64,000 nt of DNA from Streptomyces sp. Je 1-332 (GTDB lineage: Bacteria > Actinomycetota > Actinomycetes > Streptomycetales > Streptomycetaceae): contig NZ_CP160402.1 of NCBI RefSeq assembly GCF_040730185.1, positions 3,658,001 to 3,722,000 of the forward strand, given 5' to 3'. Position 1 is the first letter of the stretch; every line of letters begins with the position of its first letter. The position numbers and the translations under genes were made by a program. The notes under the pieces were generated by a model that was not told the origin of the DNA, made no database searches, and saw nothing but the letters and a program-made list of their open reading frames with translations. Of this stretch, positions 17,809-26,857 are shown one piece after another.

Positions 17809-20355
17809 ATGAGCACCGACGAGCAGCCCCAGCGCCCAGCGGACAGCCCCCGGTCCCTCGCCGAGGCACTCCGCTCCCGTGACGACGCCTCCCTCGGCGC
17901 GCTGCTCCACGCCCGCCCCGACCTGCTCACGCCGGTCCCGAACGACCTCACCCAGCTCGCCACCCGCGCAGCCACCCGCGCCTCGGTGGTCCGCGCCCTT
18001 GAGCGGCTCGACCGGTTCGCCCAGCAGGTCGCCGAGGCCCTCGCCGTGGCTCCGGAACCAGCGACGTACGAGGAACTGCACGCCCTCGTCGCCGGGGACG
18101 AGGAGGGCGGGGAGGCCGATGTCTCCTCCACGCTTCGCGCCGCCGTCGCCACCCTTCGCGAGCAAGCCATCGTCTGGGGCTCCGACGACCGCCTCCGCCT
18201 GGTCCGCACCGCACGCGAACTCCTCGCCCCCGCCCCGCAGTACCCCTCCCCCACCGGCCTCGGACCCACCGTCGCCGAGGCCACCGCGGGCATGTCGCCG
18301 AACCGCATGCAGGACATCGTGGCGGCGGCCGGGCTGCCGTCCACCCATGACGCGGTCTCGGCGGTCCGCTCCCTCACCGAACTCTTCACCGACCGCACCC
18401 GCATGTCCGCGCTGCTCGACGAAGCCCCCGCCGAGTCCGTCGAAGTGCTCTCGCGGCTCGTCTGGGGACCGCCGTACGGCCAGGTCACCGCCGACCCGGC
18501 CCGCCACCTGCGGTGGCTCCTGGACCGCGGGCTGCTGCTTCCGACCGCGCCCGGCACCGTCGTACTCCCCCGCGAGGCGGCCCTGCACCTGCGCGCGGGC
18601 CGCGCCCACCGCGTGCTCGAACCGGCTCCGCCCGCCGTCGAGCCGCTGCGCGAACACCGTCCACAGGCTGTGGACGCGGCGGCGGCGAGCCAGGCGTACA
18701 TGGCGCTCGACACGGTCGAGGAGCTCCTGAAGGACTGGGACGAGGGCGGCCCCACCGTGCTCCGCGCGGGCGGCCTCAGCGTGCGCGACCTGAAGCGGAC
18801 GGCGGTCGCCCTGGACGTACCCGAGCCGGTGGCGGCGTTCTGGGTCGAACTGGCCTACGCGGCGGGCCTCGTGGCGTCGGACGGCGAGGCGGACGAGCGG
18901 TACGCGGCGACGCCCGCCTACGACGACTGGCAGGAACTGCCCGCCGCCGAGCGCTGGTCGATCCTGGCCACGGCATGGCTGACCGCGACCCGCACGGCGG
19001 GCCTGATCGGCGGCCGTGACGGCAAGGACCGCACGCTGTCGGCGCTCGGCCCGCACCTGGACCGCTCATCGGCGCCGGAGATCCGCCGCCGCGTGCTCAC
19101 GCTCCTCACCACCCTGCCGGACGGCGCGAGCCCGACCCCCGAGTCGGTGCTGGCGCGCCTGCGCTGGGAGCGCCCCCCGCGCGGCAGCACGACTTCCGGC
19201 ACCCCGGGCGCCCCAAGTACATCCCCCGGCACCCACGCCCACGCCAACGCCCCCATGGAACTGCGCGCCCGCATCGCCCAATGGACGCTGAACGAGGCGG
19301 AGTTGCTGGGCGTCACGGGACGCGGGGCGCTGTCCGCGCACGGACGGGCGCTGCTCGGTTCCGAGAGCGAGGACGGTTCCGCGGGAGCCGCGGCCCCTCA
19401 CCCCTCCCCCGCCGAACTCGCCGCTTCCGGCGCCCGAGCCGCCAGACTCCTCGCCCCCCTGCTCCCCGAACCGCTCGACCACGTCCTGCTCCAGGCCGAC
19501 CTCACGGCCGTGGCCCCGGGCCCGCTGGAGCGCCCGCTCGCCGAGACGCTGTCCGTGCTCGCCGACGTCGAGTCGAAGGGCGGGGCGACGGTGTACCGCT
19601 TCACGCCCGGCTCCGTGCGCCGCGCGCTCGACGCGGGCAAGGCCGCATCCGACCTGCACGCTTTCCTGGCCGCGCACTCGCGTACGCCGGTGCCGCAGCC
19701 CCTCGCGTACCTCATCGACGACGTGGCCCGTAAACACGGCCACCTGCGGATCGGCGCCGCGTCCGCGTACGTACGCTGCGACGACGAGGCCCTCCTGAAC
19801 GAGATCCTCGCCGACAAGCGCTCCCAGGGCCTGCGCCTGCGCCGCCTCGCGCCGACCGTGCTCGCCGCGCAGGCCGACCCCGGGGCGCTCCTCGAAGGAC
19901 TGCGCGGGATGGGCTTCGCGCCCGCCGCGGAGAGCGCCGAGGGCGACGTACTGATCACGCGGGCGCACGCCCACCGCTCGCCGCCCCGCGCCAGACCGGA
20001 GCCGGTCCACGACGGGCCGCCGCTGCCCGACACCACCCTGATCGGCACGGCCGTACGCGCCATCCGCGCCGGCGACCTCGCGTCGACCGCGCCCCGCAAG
20101 GCGACCCCGGAGAAGGGCGACGCGCTGCCCCGCACCACCGCCGCGGAGACCCTCGCCACGATGCAGGCCGCGGTCCTGACCGGCGAGGCGGTGTGGATCG
20201 GCTACGTCAACGCGGAGGGCTCGGCCAGCCAGCGCGTGATCGCCCCGATCCGGGTGGAGGGCGGCTTCGTCACGGCGTACGACCACACGGCGGACGAGGT
20301 GAAGACGTACCCCCTGCACCGGGTCACGGGCGTCGCGGAGCTGGCGGACGACTGA
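17809..20355 (+). CDS. Helicase-associated protein with C-terminal WYL-like segment
   Basis: An 848-residue cytoplasmic protein annotated in relatives as helicase C-terminal (Helicase_C_3, XPB/Ssl2-associated) domain protein. No Walker A, DEAD box or other helicase motor motif is present. The N-terminal half is helical with winged-helix-like segments; the Helicase_C_3 region is around residues 500-640. The last 75 residues (AVWIGYVNAEGSASQRVIAP, ending YPLHRVTGVAEL) resemble a WYL domain, a ligand-sensing fold. The ATG at 17809 is preceded by TACCGT seven bases upstream and no Shine-Dalgarno; a GTG at 17800 would overlap that box. It lies immediately upstream of the XPB helicase and is probably its partner. 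Confidence 0.85.
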   Translation: MSTDEQPQRPADSPRSLAEALRSRDDASLGALLHARPDLLTPVPNDLTQLATRAATRASVVRALERLDRFAQQVAEALAVAPEPATYEELHALVAGDEEGGEADVSSTLRAAVATLREQAIVWGSDDRLRLVRTARELLAPAPQYPSPTGLGPTVAEATAGMSPNRMQDIVAAAGLPSTHDAVSAVRSLTELFTDRTRMSALLDEAPAESVEVLSRLVWGPPYGQVTADPARHLRWLLDRGLLLPTAPGTVVLPREAALHLRAGRAHRVLEPAPPAVEPLREHRPQAVDAAAASQAYMALDTVEELLKDWDEGGPTVLRAGGLSVRDLKRTAVALDVPEPVAAFWVELAYAAGLVASDGEADERYAATPAYDDWQELPAAERWSILATAWLTATRTAGLIGGRDGKDRTLSALGPHLDRSSAPEIRRRVLTLLTTLPDGASPTPESVLARLRWERPPRGSTTSGTPGAPSTSPGTHAHANAPMELRARIAQWTLNEAELLGVTGRGALSAHGRALLGSESEDGSAGAAAPHPSPAELAASGARAARLLAPLLPEPLDHVLLQADLTAVAPGPLERPLAETLSVLADVESKGGATVYRFTPGSVRRALDAGKAASDLHAFLAAHSRTPVPQPLAYLIDDVARKHGHLRIGAASAYVRCDDEALLNEILADKRSQGLRLRRLAPTVLAAQADPGALLEGLRGMGFAPAAESAEGDVLITRAHAHRSPPRARPEPVHDGPPLPDTTLIGTAVRAIRAGDLASTAPRKATPEKGDALPRTTAAETLATMQAAVLTGEAVWIGYVNAEGSASQRVIAPIRVEGGFVTAYDHTADEVKTYPLHRVTGVAELADD

Positions 20356-20457
20356 GGGAGCCGGGCCGGGCCTGTGACATAGGCGGCCCCGCGGTCCGGG
20401 CCGTATGCGCGCGCCATGCGGCACACTGGACGTTTGGCTTACCGAAAGGGTGCGCGC

Positions 20458-22101
20458 GTGAATGGTCCCCTGATCGTCCAGTCGGACAAGACTCTCCTGC
20501 TCGAGGTCGACCACGAGCAGGCGGAGGCCTGCCGCCGTGTCATCGCGCCCTTCGCGGAGCTGGAGCGTGCTCCCGAGCACATCCACACCTACCGCGTGAC
20601 GCCGCTCGGGCTGTGGAACGCCCGCGCCGCGGGGCACGACGCCGAGCAGGTCGTGGACGCGCTGGTGGAGTTCTCCCGCTACCCCGTGCCGCACGCGCTG
20701 CTCGTGGACATCGCCGAGACGATGGCGCGCTACGGCCGGCTCACGCTCTCGAAGCACCCCACGCACGGCCTGGTCCTGACCACCACCGACCGGCCGGTCC
20801 TGGAAGAGATCCTGCGCTCCAAGAAGGTGCAGCCACTGGTCGGGGAGCGGGTCGACGCGGACACCGTCGTCGTCCACCCCTCCGAGCGCGGCCAGGTCAA
20901 GCAGACCCTCCTGAAGCTGGGCTGGCCCGCCGAGGACCTCGCCGGTTACGTCGACGGCGAGGCGCACCGCATCGACCTCGCGGAGGACGGCTGGGCGCTG
21001 CGGCCGTATCAGAAGCAGGCCGTCGAGGGGTTCTGGCACGGCGGCAGTGGTGTGGTCGTGCTGCCCTGTGGAGCCGGAAAGACGCTGGTCGGGGCCGGTG
21101 CCATGGCGGAGGCCAAGGCGACGACGCTGATCCTGGTGACCAACACGGTCTCCGCGCGGCAGTGGAAGCACGAGCTGATCAAGCGGACCTCGCTGACCGA
21201 GGAGGAGATCGGCGAGTACAGCGGTACGCGCAAGGAGATCCGCCCGGTCACCATCGCCACGTATCAAGTCCTGACGACGAAGCGGAAGGGCGTCTACCCG
21301 CACCTCGAACTCTTCGACTCCCGCGACTGGGGCCTGGTCATCTACGACGAGGTTCACCTGCTGCCCGCGCCCGTCTTCAAGTTCACCGCCGACCTCCAGG
21401 CGCGGCGGCGGCTCGGCCTGACGGCCACGCTGGTGCGGGAGGACGGCCGCGAGTCGGACGTCTTCTCCCTCATCGGCCCCAAGCGGTTCGACGCTCCGTG
21501 GAAGGAGATCGAGGCGCAGGGGTACATCGCGCCCGCGGACTGTGTCGAGGTGCGGGTCAACCTGACGGACTCGGAGCGCCTCGCGTACGCGACGGCCGAG
21601 GCCGAGGAGAAGTACCGCTTCTGCGCCACCACCGCCACGAAGCGGAAGGTGACGGAGGCGCTGGTGCGCAAGCACGCCGGGGAGCAGACCCTCGTCATCG
21701 GCCAGTACATCGACCAGCTCGACGAACTCGGCGAGCATCTGGACGCGCCGGTCATCAAGGGCGAGACGACGAACGCGCAGCGCGAGAAGCTGTTCGGCGC
21801 GTTCCGGGAGGGCGAGATCTCCGTACTCGTCGTCTCGAAGGTCGCGAACTTCTCGATCGACCTGCCCGAGGCTACGGTCGCGATCCAGGTGTCGGGAACG
21901 TTCGGCTCCCGGCAGGAGGAGGCGCAGCGGCTTGGTCGTGTGCTGCGTCCGAAGGCCGACGGCCATGAGGCCCGCTTCTACTCCGTCGTGGCGCGGGACA
22001 CCATCGACCAGGACTTCGCGGCGCACCGGCAGCGGTTCCTCGCGGAGCAGGGTTACGCGTACCGGATCGTGGACGCGGACGAGCTGCTGGCCGACAACTG
22101 A
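20458..22101 (+). CDS. XPB/Rad25-type DNA helicase
   Basis: A 547-residue superfamily 2 helicase. An N-terminal domain of about 180 residues precedes motif Q-like LRPYQKQAVEGF, Walker A LPCGAGKT, motif Ia TNTVSARQW, Walker B/DEVH (VIYDEVHLL), motif III LTATLVRED, motif V (VVSKVANFSIDLPEA) and motif VI (EAQRLGRVLRPK). The RED sequence after motif III is the XPB-specific element. XPB unwinds or translocates on double-stranded DNA in repair and, in eukaryotes, in TFIIH; the bacterial role is not settled. The GTG at 20458 with AAAGG 9 nt upstream was chosen over a GTG-type start at 20416. The C-terminus overlaps, antisense, the tail of the GT87 gene. Confidence 0.93.
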   Translation: MNGPLIVQSDKTLLLEVDHEQAEACRRVIAPFAELERAPEHIHTYRVTPLGLWNARAAGHDAEQVVDALVEFSRYPVPHALLVDIAETMARYGRLTLSKHPTHGLVLTTTDRPVLEEILRSKKVQPLVGERVDADTVVVHPSERGQVKQTLLKLGWPAEDLAGYVDGEAHRIDLAEDGWALRPYQKQAVEGFWHGGSGVVVLPCGAGKTLVGAGAMAEAKATTLILVTNTVSARQWKHELIKRTSLTEEEIGEYSGTRKEIRPVTIATYQVLTTKRKGVYPHLELFDSRDWGLVIYDEVHLLPAPVFKFTADLQARRRLGLTATLVREDGRESDVFSLIGPKRFDAPWKEIEAQGYIAPADCVEVRVNLTDSERLAYATAEAEEKYRFCATTATKRKVTEALVRKHAGEQTLVIGQYIDQLDELGEHLDAPVIKGETTNAQREKLFGAFREGEISVLVVSKVANFSIDLPEATVAIQVSGTFGSRQEEAQRLGRVLRPKADGHEARFYSVVARDTIDQDFAAHRQRFLAEQGYAYRIVDADELLADN

Positions 22102-23221
22102 GGACGGCTGCGACCGCCAGGGCGAGCAGGGGGTAGGGCGAGGCGAGCGGCTGCTGCCAGTGCGGCAGTTGCAGGTCGAGGCCACCCTGGTGCGGTACGA
22201 GCCACAGGGTGCGGGCCGTGAAGAGGGTCGCCACCGCCGCGGTCAGGCGGGGGCGGCCCTCCGCCATGAGCAGGACCAGGAGCGGTACGCACCAGATCCA
22301 GTGGTGGGACCAGCTGATGGGTGAGACCAGGAGCGCGGTGGCGGCGGTGATGAGCACGCCGCGGGGTTCGCTGGGCGTGCGGGCGGCGAGCCACAGCCCG
22401 AGGGCGGCGATGAGGGCGGCGGGGACGGCCCACAGGAGGCCGGGGTGCGGGTCGTGCGTGACTCTGGCGATGAGCCCTTGCATCGACTGGTTGTCGACGA
22501 TCCACGCCTTGCCGACGCGGCCGGTCTCGAAGATGCGGCGGGTCCAGAAGTCGACGCTGGCGGCGGGGAGGACCGCCGCGCCGAGCGCGACGGTGCCGAT
22601 GAGGGCTCCGGTGGCGGTGAGCCCTTCGCGTACGCGACCTGTGAGGAAGAGGTACGCGATGAAGATGGCGGGGGTGAGCTTGATCCCGGCGGCGATGCCG
22701 ATAGCGATGCCTTTGCCGGGGGTGCCGGGTGCGCGAGTGAGATCCCAGAGGATCAGACAGCCGAGGGCGAGGTTGATCTGCCCGAAGAGGATGGTCTGGA
22801 AGACGGGCTCGATCCAGAGCGCGAGGGCGGTGCCCGCGAGGAGGGGGGCGGTGCGGGTGGGGAGGCCGGCGAGGCGGGTGGAGAGGTGGATGAACAGGAC
22901 GAGGAGGGCGACGTTCCCCGCGAGGAAGGTGAGCTTGAGGGCGGGGAGGGGGAGCCAGGTGGTGGGTACGAAGAGGAGGGCGGCGAAGGGCGGGTAGGTG
23001 GCCGGAAGCTTCCACTCGGTGACGGTGAACCCGTAGAGATCCCGCCCACCCACGACGGCGGCGCCCTCCGCCCGGTAGACGAGGGTGTCGGCCATGGGGA
23101 TGCGTTGAGCGAGGCAGAGGGCGGCGAGGGCGAGGAGGGAGCCGCCGAGGAGGATGACGGCGGGGGCGGACCGCCAGTCCGTCACGCACGGCGACTCACC
23201 AACAACAGAGGGTTCCTGCAC
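21872..23221 (-). CDS. GT87-family polyprenyl-phosphate mannosyltransferase-like membrane protein
   Basis: A polytopic protein of about 449 residues with roughly ten membrane spans, of the DUF2029/GT87 family (PimE-like alpha-1,2-mannosyltransferases using polyprenyl-phosphate-mannose). Seen: the external-loop Asp-containing segment near RIPMADTLVYRAEG, FGQINLALGCLILWDL, GIAAGIKLTPAIFIAYL and DNQSMQGLIARVTHDP. The GTG at 23221 has AAGG 8 nt upstream; a GTG at 23185 is also possible. After the last span the frame continues about 72 residues of Arg/Pro/Ser-rich sequence lying wholly antisense to the end of the XPB gene, so the real C-terminus could be shorter if a stop has been lost. Confidence 0.82.
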   Translation of the reverse strand: MQEPSVVGESPCVTDWRSAPAVILLGGSLLALAALCLAQRIPMADTLVYRAEGAAVVGGRDLYGFTVTEWKLPATYPPFAALLFVPTTWLPLPALKLTFLAGNVALLVLFIHLSTRLAGLPTRTAPLLAGTALALWIEPVFQTILFGQINLALGCLILWDLTRAPGTPGKGIAIGIAAGIKLTPAIFIAYLFLTGRVREGLTATGALIGTVALGAAVLPAASVDFWTRRIFETGRVGKAWIVDNQSMQGLIARVTHDPHPGLLWAVPAALIAALGLWLAARTPSEPRGVLITAATALLVSPISWSHHWIWCVPLLVLLMAEGRPRLTAAVATLFTARTLWLVPHQGGLDLQLPHWQQPLASPYPLLALAVAAVLSCRPAARPRPRSGTRNPAPRGTAAGAPRSPGRWCPAPRRSRSGPHGRRPSDAAHDQAAAPPPAGSRTFPTPGSRP

Positions 23222-23284
23222 GCCCGCGACCTTAGTGGACCTCGGGCCCGGTCCGACGGCGGGTACGGGGCCGCGCCGCGCCGT

Positions 23285-23955
23285 TATGTCCACCCTCGCC
23301 ATCGCGCGCCGCCTACTGCGGGTGCGTGCGGCTACGGGGCTGGTCCGTGTGTGGGTGCGGGGCCGCGCCGGTATGTCCGTCCTCGCTATCGTCCGGTGAC
23401 CGCGGGGCTACTTCGCCCCCGGAGCGCCGCGAACCGTGCTCCGGGCAGACATACCGACACGCCCCCTCGCGCGCGCTGCCGACTGCGGGTGCGTGGCGCT
23501 ACGGAGCTGGTCCGTGTGTGGGTGCGGGGCCGCGCCGGTATGTCCGTCCTCGCTATCGTCCGGTGGCCGGCTTGCTACTTCGCCCCCGGAGCGCCGCGAA
23601 CCGTGCTCCGGGCAGACATACCGACACGACCCCTCGCGCGCGCTGCCGACTGCGGATGGCTTCAACGCAGGTTCCCTAGCCGCGTACGTCACCCACCCAC
23701 CCCCACGGCCACCCCGCCCCTCGCTGCCCCCACCCCCACTTCCGCGCCGCCCACCCACCCACCCACCAGGCTGACCACCCCTCCAGTCGCTGCGGGGCAA
23801 TCGGGCGGGTGGGCGGGAAAGGCCTGTTCGGGGCGAGGCGGATGCGGGGTGATCGGGCGGGCGGGTGGGAGAGGTTTGTTCGGCAGGGGTGGATGCGGGG
23901 TGATCGGGTGGGTGGGGGGGAGAGGTCTGCTCGGCAAGGGGCGGATGCGGGCCCC
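23285..23955. repeat. Right arm of the long inverted repeat
   Basis: The spacer 23222-24119 holds no gene. It is the reverse complement of the block at 17098-17745. It has two 167-bp units (GGTATGTCC at 23370 and 23537) plus a truncated third copy beginning at 23283, then three foot copies from about 23790 to 23950. In these units CCGGAGC and GCTCCGG can pair as an inner hairpin. The arms differ at scattered positions, so they have diverged since duplication or last conversion. Confidence 0.85.
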
Positions 23956-24119
23956 GGGAAAGGCAGGTCGGCGGCCTTCCCGCCCCGGGGGGAAATTCGG
24001 TGGCCCGGGGTGGGGGTGGGGCATAAGATGCCCGGTCTGCCCGCGTGCCTCGCGCCCGCCACCGCCCGGTCGGCAACCGGCCGGCCCAGACCCCACACCC
24101 CCGCCCGCCGGAGGCAACC

Positions 24120-26174
24120 GTGCACGCCCAGCCCGACCCCCTCTCCCGAGAGCGGAACCACCTGGCCGCATCCCGCTCGGCCCTGAGAGCCATGCGCGAG
24201 GACGCCGAGGCACTCGACATCCGCGACGTCACCGCGAACTGGGTCAACGCCGCCGTCCTGCAGAGCCAGCTCGACGAGCGGATCAAGTCCCTCGCCGACC
24301 TCTCCCACACCCCCCTCTTCTTCGGTCGGCTCGACTATCTCCACGCCCCCGGCGCCGATCAGGCGGAAGGCGCCGAGGGCGAGCAGTTCTACATCGGGCG
24401 GCGGCACGTCCACGACGCCGACGGCGACCCCATGGTCATCGACTGGCGCGCCCCCGTCTCGCAGCCCTTCTACCGCGCCTCCAAGAAGGCGCCGATGGAC
24501 ATCGCCCTGCGGCGGCGGTTCGGATACACGGGCGGCGAACTCACCGCGTACGAGGACGAGCACCTCAGCGACGCCGACGCCCGCCCCGACGAGGCCGAGC
24601 AGACCAGCAAGCTGCTCCAGCAGGAGATCGAAAGGCCCCGCGTCGGCCCCATGCGCGACATCGTCGCCACGATCCAGCCCGAGCAGGACGAGATCGTCCG
24701 GAGTGGCCTCGGGGGCTCCGTGTGCGTGCAGGGAGGACCCGGCACCGGCAAGACCGCCGTCGGCCTGCACCGCGTCGCCTATCTGCTCTACGCCCACCGC
24801 GAGCGCCTCGCCCGGACCGGCACCCTCGTCATCGGGCCCAACAGGTCCTTCCTGCACTACATCGAGCAAGTCCTGCCCGCGCTCGGCGAGTTGGAGGTCA
24901 AGCAGGCCGCCGTCGACGACCTCGTCGCCCATGTGGAGGTGCGGGGGACGGACGATGCCGCCGCTGCCGTCGTCAAGGGTGACGCCCGCATGGCCGCCGT
25001 CCTGCGCAAGGCCCTGCGGTCCCACGTCACCATGCCCGACGAGCCCGTCGTCGTGGTACGCGGGTCACGGCGCTGGCGCGTTCCCGCCTACGAACTCGAG
25101 GAAATCGTCGGTGAGTTGCTTGACCGCGACATCCGGTACGGGGCCGCCCGCGACGCCCTGCCGCAGCGCATCGCGCACGCCGTGCTCGTCCGGATGGAGC
25201 AGGCCGGCGAGGCCCCCGACGACCGTGTGCAGGACGCCGTCGCCCGTAACTCCGCGGTGAAAGCCGCCGTCAAGGCGATGTGGCCGCCTGTCGATCCCGC
25301 GAAGCTGGTGCTGCGGCTGCTCTCCGACGCCGACTTCCTCGCCCAGCACGCCGAGGGGATCCTCGATCACGACGAGCAGAAGCTGATCCTCTGGACGAAG
25401 CCCGCGCGGAGCCTCAAGACCGCCAAGTGGTCGGCCGCCGACGCCGTGTTGATCGACGAGGCCACCGATCTCGTCGCCCGGACCCATTCCCTTGGGCATG
25501 TCGTGCTCGATGAGGCGCAGGACCTCTCCCCCATGCAGTACCGCGCCGTAGGGCGCCGCTGCACCACCGGTTCTACCACCGTCCTCGGCGACCTCGCCCA
25601 GGGCACCACCCCCTGGGCAACGCGGAGTTGGGAGCAGGCCCTGGAGCATCTGGGGAAGGGCGAGGCGGTGGTGGAGGAGCTCACCGCGGGCTTCCGTGTG
25701 CCGCGGGAGGTCATCGCGTACGCCTCCCGGCTGCTGCCCTCCATCGCCCCCGGGCTCGCCGAGGTGAAGTCCGTGCGTGAGTCGCCGGGTTCGCTCGTGG
25801 TGCGGCGCACGGCGGATCTCGACGCCGCGTCCGTCGAAGCCTGCGTCGAGTCGCTGCGGCAGGAGGGGTCCATCGGGCTCATCGCCGCCGACGCCCGTAT
25901 CCCCGCGCTCGCCGAAGCACTCGGCGCCGCGGGGATGACGTACCTCTCGCCCGGCGACGAGACCACCGCGGAGTCCCGGCTCACGCTCGTACCCGCCTCC
26001 CTCGCGAAGGGACTTGAGTACGACTACGTGGTCCTCGACGAGCCCGCCGCCGTCGTCGACGGCGAGCCCGACGAGCGGACGGGACTACGACGGCTGTACG
26101 TCGCCCTGACCCGCGCCGTCTCGGGCCTCACCGTCGTGCATGCCGCCGCACTGCCGGAGCAGCTCGCCGCCTAG
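24120..26174 (+). CDS. helR: HelD/HelR-type RNA polymerase-associated helicase-like ATPase
   Basis: A 684-residue UvrD-like superfamily 1 protein of the HelD class. Known: HelD proteins pry RNA polymerase off nucleic acid, and actinobacterial HelR also displaces rifamycins. Seen: an N-terminal coiled-coil (RERNHLAASRSALRAMREDA), IDWRAPVSQPFYRA, Walker A QGGPGTGKTAVGLHRVAYLL, Walker B VVLDEAQDLSPMQYRAVGRR, GDLAQGT, and C-terminal LEYDYVVLDEP and GLRRLYVALTRAV. The GTG at 24120 has GGAGG 6 nt upstream. No rifamycin-associated element (the inverted repeat that marks rifamycin-induced genes) was recognised upstream, so assignment to HelR rather than another HelD is less certain than the family. 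Confidence 0.88.
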   Translation: MHAQPDPLSRERNHLAASRSALRAMREDAEALDIRDVTANWVNAAVLQSQLDERIKSLADLSHTPLFFGRLDYLHAPGADQAEGAEGEQFYIGRRHVHDADGDPMVIDWRAPVSQPFYRASKKAPMDIALRRRFGYTGGELTAYEDEHLSDADARPDEAEQTSKLLQQEIERPRVGPMRDIVATIQPEQDEIVRSGLGGSVCVQGGPGTGKTAVGLHRVAYLLYAHRERLARTGTLVIGPNRSFLHYIEQVLPALGELEVKQAAVDDLVAHVEVRGTDDAAAAVVKGDARMAAVLRKALRSHVTMPDEPVVVVRGSRRWRVPAYELEEIVGELLDRDIRYGAARDALPQRIAHAVLVRMEQAGEAPDDRVQDAVARNSAVKAAVKAMWPPVDPAKLVLRLLSDADFLAQHAEGILDHDEQKLILWTKPARSLKTAKWSAADAVLIDEATDLVARTHSLGHVVLDEAQDLSPMQYRAVGRRCTTGSTTVLGDLAQGTTPWATRSWEQALEHLGKGEAVVEELTAGFRVPREVIAYASRLLPSIAPGLAEVKSVRESPGSLVVRRTADLDAASVEACVESLRQEGSIGLIAADARIPALAEALGAAGMTYLSPGDETTAESRLTLVPASLAKGLEYDYVVLDEPAAVVDGEPDERTGLRRLYVALTRAVSGLTVVHAAALPEQLAA

Positions 26175-26806
26175 GCGTTCTCCTCGGGGCCGCTCGAGTC
26201 GTCCGCCGGGGCAGCGGCGGACGGCAGGTGCGTGACGAGGAGCACGAGGCCCGCGAGGGTCACCACCCGCGTGGCGGCGTCCAGGCCGTTCCAGTCCTCC
26301 GACTGCCACATGGCGAACCATTCGCCGCCGATCCCGATGAAGCCCGCCCCGAACAGCACGAGGATCATCAGCAGCCCGATCGTGCCCGTCCGTCGCGCCC
26401 GGCGCAGTCCCTGGGGGCGGCGCAGGGCCCCGGCCCACAGGACCGTCGCCGTGAGCAGGACGAGGCCGGCCAGGGTCTCCCAGACGATGATCGCGACGTA
26501 CGCGGTGTCCTGGAGCGCGGTGGATCCCACCGCGCGCCACATCAGGTCGTCGTCCTTGAAGGTGGTGTCCATCGCCAGGACATGGCGTACGAACTGCTGG
26601 TTGGAGTCGAAGTCGGTTATGTTCCCGAACGCGACGAGTGAGATGTAGAGCGCCACGGTCCCGGTGAGCAGCGTCGCGGCGACGGACAGTGTCCCGGCCG
26701 CGAGCAACCGCTCCGCGCCCCCGGGACGCGTCTTGCCCGTGGGAAGTTTCTGATTCGTGGCACGCGCCTTGTCTGCGGGACGCGTCTGGTCTGCTGGTGT
26801 CGGCAT
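26171..26806 (-). CDS. DUF2165 small integral membrane protein
   Basis: A 211-residue protein with four predicted membrane spans after a 35-residue polar N-terminus. The conserved DUF2165 pattern is clear: NITDFDSNQQFVRHVLAMDT followed by TFKDDDLMWRAVGS, and GGEWFAMWQSEDWNG near the C-terminus. The function of the family is unknown. AAGGAGGGG lies 5 nt before the ATG. It converges on helR with a 4-nt overlap of the two stops. Confidence 0.88.
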   Translation of the reverse strand: MPTPADQTRPADKARATNQKLPTGKTRPGGAERLLAAGTLSVAATLLTGTVALYISLVAFGNITDFDSNQQFVRHVLAMDTTFKDDDLMWRAVGSTALQDTAYVAIIVWETLAGLVLLTATVLWAGALRRPQGLRRARRTGTIGLLMILVLFGAGFIGIGGEWFAMWQSEDWNGLDAATRVVTLAGLVLLVTHLPSAAAPADDSSGPEENA

Positions 26807-26857
26807 GAAGTCCCCTCCTTGTCGGACCAGTTGTATCGCGTCCCGCGCCGGGAACGA

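Noticed and set aside
19066..22185. A very long minus-strand open frame over both helicase genes
   Set aside because: It is antisense to two well-supported genes, has no domain and follows from the GC-biased third codon positions.
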